Shown here piece after piece: positions 57,101-64,000 of a stretch of 64,000 nt of DNA. Numbering within the stretch: the first letter of the stretch is position 1; the number at the start of each line of letters is the position of its first letter. Under the pieces are notes generated by a model. It searched no databases. It was not told the DNA's origin and saw only the letters and a list, made by a program, of their open reading frames with translations. The stretch spans positions 57,058,322 through 57,122,321 of the forward strand of contig OX392528.1 of the NCBI GenBank assembly GCA_947623455.1, read 5' to 3'. A program made the position numbers and the translations under genes. This DNA is from Mimachlamys varia. Taxonomy: Eukaryota > Mollusca > Bivalvia > Pectinida > Pectinidae.

Positions 57101-58215
57101 AAATCAGTGCTGAGGAATTACGTCACGTGATGACAAATCTCGGGGAGAAATTGTCAGATGATGAAGTAGACGAGATGATCCGAGAAGCTGACTTAGATGG
57201 AGATGGACAAATAAATTACGAAGGTACTTTATTATATTTTATGCTTTGTTATTTGGTTACGTTTTACAAGGGGACATTTCTTAATATGCATCCTCGTTGC
57301 AATGAGCTAATTGTTGATGTTTTACTGGTGACATTTCATAATCCGAATCTCCGTTACATTGAGCTATTTTGTTACGTTTTACTGGGGAAATAACATTATC
57401 CTGGTCCTCGTTTCTAACGTGCTAAAAAGATAATAGGATATTCAATATTGCATTTGAAATCAAGGCCATAACCGGATTCAGATGCTATTGTGGTCTTTCT
57501 GTTATTTTGTGTTTTTTGAAACGTTTAACAAAAGACAAGCTGCGGTTCTTGTTCTTAGGGATAAGTCAAGACATTTAGTTCGTTTGAAACAAATGTTGAA
57601 ACGGAAAACCAGCTGATGCTCTGATGGCCAAAATTAGCTCAACACGACTTCGTACATACTATGCATCAACAAAAAGCCGATTGTTACTTTGAAATAAAAG
57701 AAATTGTTGTTTTGGTGCAGGTTTCAATTCATCTGTACGAAAATATACAACTATGGCATGTTGTTGAAGTCGATACATGGTGACGACTTTTTGCGCGTTT
57801 TATGCATGTGTCCAGTCAATATAAAATTTGTACATGTGATCACGTGTGATAAAAATTGCAAAATGAAAATGCGCATATGACATGAAAATAATATTATTAT
57901 TTACTTTTTATCTTAGTTGATAAAACTCCATTCGATTCAAGTCGCATTGCATCGTTTTTCCGTGCCTATACTTTTATGTTTACAAGCATGTAATACATTG
58001 TAACAGAACTTTCTTTACAGCTACAAAGCCCTGCCATTCTTCACAAGATCTCGTCCATAAATCAGTTGGCATCAGGCACATGGCGTCCCTTACAAACACT
58101 AGCGTCCGGCTATGTTATTGTTCGCTATTGTTATACTACCCACTTTGAAATATTGTTTCTCTTTCTTTAAGAATTCTCGAAGATGATGGCAACAAACGGC
58201 CAAGGCATGACGTAA
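45200..58215 (+). CDS. Calmodulin-like protein 5 (closest to calmodulin, 163 aa, five exons)
   Basis: Exons are 45200-45229 (inferred), 52168-52198, 53194-53337, 56981-57223 and 58172-58215 (TAA). The last four are clear, with GT-AG junctions and conserved lengths. The first is a proposal: ATG GCC ... encoding [10 protein letters not shown], with a GTAGGT donor in phase 0 and a GC-rich context. An ATG-only first exon elsewhere in the large intron would give 154 aa. All four loops are canonical (about residues 30-41 [12 protein letters not shown], 66-77 [12 protein letters not shown], 103-114 [12 protein letters not shown], 139-150 [12 protein letters not shown]). The body is the most calmodulin-like of the five ([31 protein letters not shown]). 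The last exon is 44 nt instead of 26, giving an extended tail [14 protein letters not shown]. Its introns are the largest (up to 6.9 kb) and are filled with repeats. Confidence 0.85.
47162..48188 (+). pseudogene. PHD-like zinc-finger relic upstream of an RT relic
   Basis: A frame from about 47983 reads CKLC, a TAA stop, then '[17 protein letters not shown]' and, after about 26 residues, '[12 protein letters not shown]', ending in TGA near 48186. The C-x2-C ... C-x2-C-x4-C ... C-x2-C spacing resembles a PHD or related zinc finger with some ligands disturbed. Further upstream, an ATG at 47279 opens a short acidic frame ([13 protein letters not shown], ending 47371). Since an RT relic follows directly, this may be its decayed first ORF. 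Origin from a host gene cannot be excluded. Confidence 0.45.
48189..49830 (+). pseudogene. Non-LTR (LINE) reverse transcriptase relic
   Basis: Recognisable order across several frames: '[19 protein letters not shown]' near 48322-48378; '[10 protein letters not shown]' near 48447-48477; '[19 protein letters not shown]' near 48610-48665; '[16 protein letters not shown]' near 48690-48740, the RT fingers region; '[16 protein letters not shown]' near 48872-48918; then, after an insertion, '[16 protein letters not shown]' at 49361-49408 (RT palm with the first Asp); and a C-terminal part '[18 protein letters not shown]'-like near 49582-49635. Jockey- or CR1-type LINEs have this layout. Several stops and frameshifts make it inactive. 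It lies inside intron 1 of gene 5. Confidence 0.75.
48977..49360 (+). mobile_element. RT-element 5' fragment inserted into the LINE relic
   Basis: It matches 13835-14240 (landmarks 'acacacatatgctgcacc', 'ttagtaatagatgc', 'actactcaaatgagaatgag'). It separates 'ggtattgcggttgtt' from 'tatcttgactttatgaag', which are adjacent in the LINE frame. 'tat' is present at both junctions. Confidence 0.75.
49994..51478 (+). repeat. 62-bp tRNA-like tandem array, 24 copies
   Basis: Each unit has a box A-like 'tagtctagtggtagga', D-arm pairing (GTCT/GGAC), a seven-base loop 'ctcgtga' between imperfect arms (ccggg/ccgaa or ccggg), and a T-loop 'ttcgagt'. Two subfamilies differ at box B: 'gggttcgagtc', which fits the polymerase III box B, and 'ggtctcgagtc', which does not. 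The acceptor stem does not pair and the T-stem is poor, so these are not functional tRNAs. The array looks like an expanded tRNA-derived segment. It lies in intron 1 of gene 5 and is GC-rich against AT-rich surroundings. Confidence 0.85.
52605..52629. repeat. T9-G16 homopolymer junction
   Basis: T9 (52605-52613) runs directly into G16 (52614-52629) in intron 2 of gene 5. A G16 run can form G-quadruplex and is prone to length error. Confidence 0.9.
53385..54075. repeat. About 32-bp minisatellite, some 20 copies, in intron 3 of gene 5
   Basis: The unit is about 'ggatatcgagagcgtaggtg' then 'atagtaacccct'. Variants alternate 'gtgatagtagccct' with 'gcgagagtaacccc' and 'gagagcg' with 'gagaccg'. 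The array starts within 60 bases of the end of exon 3. The single-copy relative is at 7981-8036. Confidence 0.92.
54076..55427. other. Middle of intron 3 of gene 5, nothing recognised
   Basis: AT-rich intronic sequence without coding signal or recognisable repeats. Confidence 0.5.
55428..56700. repeat. 27-bp minisatellite, about 47 copies, in intron 3 of gene 5
   Basis: The unit is 'atcgtgtactgtacacaccg' then 'tccacac' or 'tccacat'. Units are almost identical and differ mainly by one C/T base. A second variant ('acatcgtcc') appears only in the right part, at about 56438, 56546 and 56627. The 27-bp period (nine codons) with no stop in any phase leaves all six frames open for over 420 codons. 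Confidence 0.97.
56709..56930. repeat. Two-copy direct repeat just upstream of exon 4 of gene 5
   Basis: About 75 bp at 56709-56785 recurs at 56857-56930. Shared landmarks are 'acatctaaatgcacaaacgt' and 'cga(g/a)ttcga'. The second copy ends about 50 bases before the acceptor at 56979-56980. Confidence 0.8.
57247..57423. repeat. Degenerate tandem repeat of about 57-60 bp, three copies, after exon 4 of gene 5
   Basis: Each copy has 'gttacgttttac(t/a)' or similar, 'gg(g/t)gacatt', 'ccgttacattgagcta' or a variant. This explains the open frame that reads past the splice donor. Confidence 0.6.
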
Positions 58216-58408
58216 GCGACGTTACTCTGGAAAGACCTTTCACCAAGTCGGATGCCATAAACAAAAGACTGTCAAAGCGGAAGTTCATTAAGAGGTCATA
58301 CTAGTATAACCATCAATATGTTGTAAATTCATTATTTGTGATGTATATATAAAAAAGGAGCTCATAAGTTGATGGTGCTTGTCTCCTATCCATTTGTCTT
58401 TGTTTGAC

Positions 58409-58414
58409 AATAAA
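58409..58414 (+). terminator. Polyadenylation signal of gene 5
   Basis: AATAAA lies 194 nt after the TAA stop. Confidence 0.55.
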
Positions 58415-58659
58415 ATATGTTTAAATCAAAATAAGACAAGTACACGTACATGTATGTACATCTATTTAAATGTGGGAGACGATATTTCAAGATTGGCACT
58501 ACAGAGGATTGACTGTGAAATACTTCATCTCATAAAGCCAATTATCATTGTCGCCCTCAATTAGAAGGATTTATATATTCATACTTACACTATTACAAAA
58601 GATAAGGGGACGGGATTGGATCAGTGTCATCTTGCATATTCCCCTGTCGCGCATAAAAA

Positions 58660-59110
58660 AATCAAAGAATACCAACGCGTCACAAAACCATAATCCGAAC
58701 TCAAAATTGTTTAACTAGAAGCAAAAATGAACAAAAGAAAGATTTACATGGAGACCCTCTTAAAAGTACAAAATAATAAGAGCATGTGTTCCGGAAGAGT
58801 AAGCATCTTCTGCATCATCGACGACCCTTGCTATGGAAATATAGGTAAAATCCAAGTAGATGTCATGGCCTCAAAATGACAACTGAAGCATAATTCTCAA
58901 TCACAACAAGCAGGCATACGAATGAGCATATTCAAAAACGTCCATTTTCATATCATGCAAGGATGTAGAATGTTTCTCAATGGGACCAAGATGACGACCA
59001 TAAAACTTGTCCATATATATTCTTCATCAACCTGTGTCTCTCGAATCCTTGTGCCGTAAGTTTGTTCGTCAGCAGCTAACACCTAACACAAAAATCTCAG
59101 CTAGCCCTAG
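58660..59110 (-). mobile_element. RT-element 3' fragment, minus strand
   Basis: Reverse complement of the C-terminal coding end and tail: 'tctctcgaatccttgtg' (end of the RT frame), 'ttctcaatgggaccaagatg', 'gagcatattcaaaaacgtcc', 'tccatgtaaatctttc' complement, and 'aaagaataccaacgcgtcac'. It is among the longest truncated copies outside 1640-4135. Confidence 0.8.
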
Positions 59111-59306
59111 AATAACAAATCAACTGTGACATGTAAATACCATAGGATGAAGAAACTGGGGTAAACAACTTCCTAATTCTTAATGTCTCCATTGACACTA
59201 CCAAACTTTTGGCCTTTAGTTGAGCGTTTGAGGGATCTTTCCGCTGGCCGATACATACTTCTGTGTGGTACAATGTAGCACTTAAAACCGGACTATCGCA
59301 AGGGTT

Positions 59307-59455
59307 ACGAAGTGCGAGTTGCGAGTTAAAAAGTGCGAGTTGCGAGTTGAAAAGTGCGAGTTGCGAGTTAAAAGGTGCGAGTTACGAGTTGAAAAGTGCG
59401 AGTTTCGAGTTGAAAATTGCGAGTTGCGAGTTGAAAAGTGCGAGTTTCGAGTTGC
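59307..59455. repeat. 20-bp tandem repeat, seven to eight copies
   Basis: The unit is 'agtgcgagttgcgagttaaa' with g/t and a/g variants. Related 'gtgcgagttgcgagt' strings reappear at 61435-61520. Confidence 0.9.
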
Positions 59456-59459
59456 AAAA

Positions 59460-61430
59460 TCATGAAATTTTACATTGAAAAGTACATGTATTACTGTAGA
59501 TCGTGAATAAAATTCAATGTTCTATTCTGAAAATGTTAACCATACACTTTATAATTCAAGGAACTTGCAGGGCTGATTATTCCAGCCAGTCGATGAAGTT
59601 TGAAATGTTTTGGATACTATACATACACTATTACATACATGTACATATGTATGTGTAATAGTAAACTAGTTTATGTTCTCCTTCGTTCCTCATACTTACA
59701 TAAAATATTTCATTTCTGAACATTTTAATTGAAATAAGAACACAAGACTGAAATTCTTTTCATTCTATAATTAGCATCAGTGATTGTAACAGTGCATTGG
59801 TAATATTTTTGATTTGTACATATATTGTAGAATCATATAATGAAATTACTCTAAATATCAAATCCGCAAACTAGTCCTCTCAAACATTACTTATGAACTG
59901 AAATACTGAAAACCTAACAATGTCTCGTGACCACTTAACAAAAGACCACGCCTTTAAAAGTCCACACACTGAAAGTCCTCTGACGCGATCCCAAGTAAAT
60001 CCTGGTGAACAAATGTTCCATTACGAATAACAATCACATTCTACAACAGAAATTTTATAATTAGCTACATAACTAATAAATAGTTCGTGTCAAGTTAAAA
60101 AAACTTGTTAAAAGTCCGCTCTGCTGAGTAAAAATCTCGTCGATGACGTATACAGGTAAAAACTCTATACAGGTAAGGCCTACAATATCCTCACTCTGCA
60201 CGTGCAACCACATCCCACCTGACTCCGCGTAATTACAATATAACGAAACGAAATTTATAAAATATAACCTTCTGTGTTGTTGGGACTAGCTAAATGCTGT
60301 TCAAGGTTTGATAGGTTTTAGAAGTTATGCATATCAAAGATTCCCCTTGATTTGTGTTACACTGAATAAGAGGTACTCGTACAATAACTTGATTTTTACA
60401 TGCAGTATAAATGGGGTAGAGGGTTTGGGGGTGAGGGGAGGGGTTCCCGGAGTAAGGCTTCGTTTCTGCTCTCATACACATTGGTTAGCTTGTTTTAGTT
60501 TCATACATAATTTGGTTTTACTATTTGTGTTTTGTGTTTTATAAAGTGGACCCGGGATAATCCGGACACCTTCGTTCCCAGTCCGAACCGTCCGGGTTAC
60601 GAGTTTTCCTGACTGCCAAATTTTGTTTACCAGGTCAAAAAATGTGTCGCGCAAGAGTTTTTTCCCCTGATTATATACACAGCGAGACGTTTAAATGACA
60701 TTATATAAATAAATTTTGGTCCTTTTGTGAATATAAATATTTACAAATGTTTTCTAATATGATTATTGTTTTCTTGTACGTTTATATTCTTCACAATTGG
60801 AAATTAACGCTTTTTATTAAAGAGTATTTAATGTAAAAATTGTTATATTTTCAATTCCGACGTTACGGGATTGGCTTCCAAGCGATATGCTTGTTTATAT
60901 AATATCTAAATTTCCATTATTGTTCAGTGTTAATTATGTTACTAATGTTAAATCCCGGCATTACATTTTCATGTATTTGTAATAGATTAATAATCATATC
61001 TTGATTACGTATGTTAGTGCACGAATTCGTGATAACTACGAAATGAGAACATGTGTTCATACAAAAAGTTGCGTATGTGAAAAAAAAGTTCGTAAAAAGA
61101 AGACCTGTCTATACTGTGTTTGAATTCCTTTATAACTGTCTTGTACATTGTATGTATACTGTATGAAGCTAAAATTAAATCTCTTTGGCATACATCTTCG
61201 AATATTTTAAATTATCAGACAATGTTGACCTATGACGTGCGAGTATTGGCTAACATGGAATATTTGCATCATCAATTATATAGTGCGTTATTCCTTAACA
61301 AGTGTTAAACTTAACAGTGGTAAATGTATGTTTCTTTACAGAATTATAATCATAATTATTTTGATCGAACAATTTGACACAACAACATACTGTTACAGTA
61401 TTGATTATGAACAAAACACCTTAATAGTAA
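59460..61430. other. Intergenic, nothing coding recognised
   Basis: AT-rich. At 60548-60600, 'cccgggataatccggacacc' and 'gtccgaaccgtccgggtt' resemble the terminal sequence of pogo/Tigger-type DNA elements, but I found no transposase and no matching second end. Confidence 0.4.
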
Positions 61431-61434
61431 TTCA

Positions 61435-61520
61435 ACTTGCGAGTTGGTAAGTGCGAGTTTCATATTACATTTTGCATTTTCAAAGTGCGAGTTGCAAAGT
61501 GCGAGTTGCGAGTGTCAAGT
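61435..61520. repeat. GTGCGAGTT repeat remnants
   Basis: Three or four 'agtgcgagtt' strings in imperfect tandem, related to 59307-59455. Confidence 0.7.
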
Positions 61521-61800
61521 TACCTGGCGAACGATGTCGTTTTAATTTTGTTAAGTCGGTTTCTTTTTCTGATTTCGCGTCGTAAGTCGGAGTTAATCCA
61601 GGGCTTGTCATTCGGTCGGATCATTACATTTTTTGTCGGTATACACTCCCCGGCAATATCTAAATATTTATCAGTAAACATTTCACACATATTGTCCGGG
61701 GGGTTTGGGTGTCCGGGGAATGTGTCGTCGAAAAAATGTTTACCCAGTCGGTATCATCGAATCTACTGTTAGCATCACAATAACATGTAATTTTACGTTC
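61521..61800 (-). pseudogene. LINE ORF2 fragment (region between endonuclease and RT), minus strand
   Basis: On the minus strand: 'DTDWVNIFS' near 61748-61722, then after a frameshift 'CEMFTDKYLDIAGECIPTK' near 61687-61633, then 'RPNDKPWINSDLRREIRKRN' near 61620-61563. This W-x-(S/N)-x-x-L-R-R-x-I-R-x-R motif is typical of the segment between endonuclease and RT in CR1/Jockey-like LINEs. It is only about 280 bp long and broken. Confidence 0.75.
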
Positions 61801-61859
61801 GTACGTCCTTGTTATAACAGTCCCATCGGGTAACGAGTATGTTCATATTAAATATTATG

Positions 61860-62020
61860 CCCTCTCTATGCCCAGCAATTATAGTGTTTTGTGGTGGTAA
61901 GTCTGCAAGGGGTGTTGCGAATCGCTAGGATCGAATCTTAAATCATGTTTGTGGTCGTCTCTTTACGCCTAGCAATTGTATATATAGTTTCAGAATGAGA
62001 ATCTCTTCTGTTTAAAGGCC
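61860..62020. repeat. Single diverged copy of the 133-bp satellite
   Basis: 'tatgcccagcaatta', 'gtggtcgtctctttacgcc', 'agcaattgtatatatagttt' match 29818-30800. Confidence 0.7.
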
Positions 62021-62023
62021 AAA

Positions 62024-62115
62024 TAAACGTCACTTTTGGAAATGTTTTGTAATTTTAAAAAAATCTGTGAAAAAAATCCAGTTCATAACCATGCAAAAAT
62101 AAGCCTAAAACGAAG
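62024..62115. mobile_element. Partial MITE copy
   Basis: 'ttaaaggccaaataaacgtc' resembles the terminal repeat at 62648. 'aaaaatccagttcataacca' and 'tgcaaaaataagcctaaaac' are the complement of 62930-62985. Confidence 0.6.
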
Positions 62116-62273
62116 CACATGTAAACTCGTGCTATAAGTACATGTAACAAGAAACTCTTGACAGAAAATTCGAAAGAATTGAATATAATACAGGTGTGGC
62201 CCACTGTTACGTGGAGACACGACCCTGCATAACAATATCAGGGAATTACAAACCAGGTCAACTGGTTCGTACC

Positions 62274-62334
62274 TTTTGGCCTATGGTAACGTCTTTGTTC
62301 CATAACCTAGAGGTCTCGGGTTCGTGCCCCGCTC
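62274..62334 (+). repeat. tRNA-like sequence (SINE head candidate)
   Basis: 'tggcctatggtaacg' (box A-like) is followed by 'tcgggttcgtgcccc' (box B-like, with T for A at one key position). The T-arm pairs (cgggTTCGTGCcccg). Acceptor pairing is not seen. Confidence 0.45.
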
Positions 62335-62646
62335 GTTTCACTTGTTTCATTTCTGCTCCTTGTTGTAAAACATTGTTTATTTCCCATGTTGGGATGTTTG
62401 TATTAATAAGAACTCATGTCTGGGTGTTTGTATGTACATTCCTCCTATGAATACCATTAGTGCCTATTTTGACACAAAATATAAAACAACACATCATATA
62501 AATTTCAAGCTCGCGACCACGCCGCTGACTGAGTTTATTACACATACATTGTGCATCGTATTCCATACTCAATACAATTCGCTTTCCCACAAAACATATG
62601 TACACAAATCACAACTGTCACATCAATCTCATACCATTAATTTTCG

Positions 62647-63573
62647 CTTAAAGGCCCAATATACGTAACTTTCGGCAAAACTTGAAGCGCAAATCAAGCC
62701 TAATAACTTATTATATTTATAGATTTAGTTAAGATGTACTGATACCAGCAATATCCAAGATGAATTCTTACGCGGTTACCGGTACAGCAGCAGTTGAAAC
62801 TCGGTATTTGTAAACAGCCGTCCATTTTGAACCGTCTTCTACCTTCGGTTTGTTGTTGAAGTGGGCCCCACCTGATTTATTTTCAATTCTTTGGATTTTT
62901 CTGTCAACAGTTTCTTGTCAGTTACCGCTCAGGTTTACTTCGTTTTAAGCTTATTTTTGCATGGTTATCAACTGGATTTTTTTCAGAATCACAAGAAAAA
63001 TCCCAAAAGTTACGTATATTGGGCATTTAAATGAAAATTCGTCATAATAAAAATATTTTAAAAAATATCTTTGTATTCTATCCTAAAATTGTGTGTCGAC
63101 GTGTCAGCGTAGTCGCTCTGAATGACCATACAATTACACTCGCACGTGCATTATTAGTTACTGAAAGCGCCCTCTATCGGCACGCATTCCAATGGGAGAA
63201 ATACAATTTCAGTCTAAATCGTCTGCTCAAACGAATGAAATTATATAAATAGAATTGCAGCCCCTGGTACCCGATAAAATGTTACGTCGTGACGGATCTG
63301 TTTGATTTGTATGCCTACGTCAGGTTCTATATGCCGTCAATTTTCGTAACACTCACTTCAACAACAAGCCGAAGTTAGAAGACAGTTCAAAATAAATACA
63401 CATACCGAGTTTCAACTGCTGCTGTGCCGGTAACCGCGTAAGAATTCATCTTGGATATTGCTGGTATCAGTTAATCTTAACTTAATCTTTAAATATACTA
63501 AGTAATTAGGCTTGATTTTCGCTTCAAGTTTTGCCGAAAGTTACGTACACTTTTTGTATACTGGGCTTTTAAG
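62647..63573. mobile_element. Nested foldback MITEs, 927 bp
   Basis: The outer arms (62647-62860 and 63356-63573) are inverted copies of about 210 bp, sharing 'aactttcggcaaaacttgaa', 'gataccagcaatatccaaga' and 'taccggtacagcagcagttg' (or 'gccggtaac' variant). A third end 'aaagttacgtatattgggc' at 63008-63026 pairs exactly with 'gcccaatatacgtaacttt' at the left end. That outlines a shorter MITE of about 380 bp (62648-63031) inside the larger one. No coding capacity. Confidence 0.8.
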
Positions 63574-64000
63574 TGTTATGACTCAGGAGTCATGACTACT
63601 TAAGGGCAGGCAGGCAGGCCTTGGGTCAAATATACATGAACATCATGATTGTGATCGTGTATTAATGCAAAGCAATTGTATATATACATGTAGTTAAGGG
63701 GTGGGGATCTCAACCATATAAAATATATGACTCAATAGTAATAAGCCTGAAAGCGCGTGGCAGTCCCTGAGGTCAAATCTAAAATCTTATTTGCGATCGT
63801 CTCTTTATGCTCAGCAATTGTATATATATCTTGGGGGTGGGGATCACAACCGTTTAATAGTTATGACTCAATTGGTTGAGTCTGAAAGGGCCTGGCAGAC
63901 CCTGGCAGGTCAAATGTGATGGTATTCTATATCAATCAATCGTATATAGTTTTTGGGTGGGGATCTCAATCATTTAAAAGTTATGACTCAGGAGTTAAGT
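63573..64000. repeat. 133-bp satellite, about three copies, running off the window
   Basis: 'ggtggggatctcaacca', 'agttatgactca', 'cctggcagaccctgg' and 'agcaattgtatatata' recur at about 130-bp spacing, as in 29818-30800. Confidence 0.88.

Noticed and set aside
62432..63252. Short frames of 60-85 codons on both strands near the right end
   Set aside because: They run through the MITE arms and the tRNA-like segment and have no conserved features.

Overview
This is a window of animal nuclear DNA, AT-rich and dense in repeats. Its genes have GT-AG introns, AATAAA signals, mariner and hAT-like elements, LINE and reverse transcriptase (RT) relics, and tRNA-derived repeats. Two dispersed repeats rich in 'ggccccttggggg', which end in GACGGAC strings and a 'tggtccTTTggacca' hairpin, together with CGCGAAATT-type repeats and a 133-bp satellite, resemble what I know from bivalve molluscs. 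A bivalve is my best guess; it is an inference and no species is claimed.

The coding content is a head-to-tail cluster of five calmodulin-like, four-EF-hand genes, all on the + strand: gene 1 (5349-12638), gene 2 (16949-20617), gene 3 (21393-25712), gene 4 (34239-40246) and gene 5 (45200-58215). I rebuilt them exon by exon. Each has one 144-nt exon (EF1 plus the first half of EF2) and one 243-nt exon (the rest of EF2, EF3 and most of EF4). All introns after the leader are phase 1, and a short last exon completes EF4. The 243-nt exon equals the sum of two vertebrate CALM exons (107+136 nt), so this cluster lacks that vertebrate intron. The paralogues differ in leader structure, C-terminal tail and EF-hand integrity. 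Genes 1, 2 and 5 keep four canonical loops. Gene 3 has a degenerate EF2. Gene 4 has degenerate EF3 and EF4.

The rest is introns and intergenic DNA made largely of repeats. From left to right: a 35-bp minisatellite (1-594); a decayed RT element (1640-4135) whose 5' and 3' parts recur across the window in both orientations; a four-site CRE-like array and two inverted repeats in gene 1; a 1.32-kb mariner (27021-28340) inserted at a TA inside an RT-element tail; two hairpin-ended repeats around a 133-bp satellite (28755-31622); a 63-bp minisatellite (32965-33605); a 1.9-kb 15-bp minisatellite in gene 4; an 876-bp foldback element (41342-42217); a LINE relic, a PHD-like finger and 24 tandem tRNA-like units in the first intron of gene 5; 32-bp and 27-bp minisatellites in its third intron; and a LINE relic plus nested foldback MITEs at the right end.

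The cluster is best read as lineage-specific expansion of calmodulin-type calcium sensors, with divergence concentrated at the termini and in particular calcium loops. I saw no rRNA, no functional tRNA and no CRISPR array.
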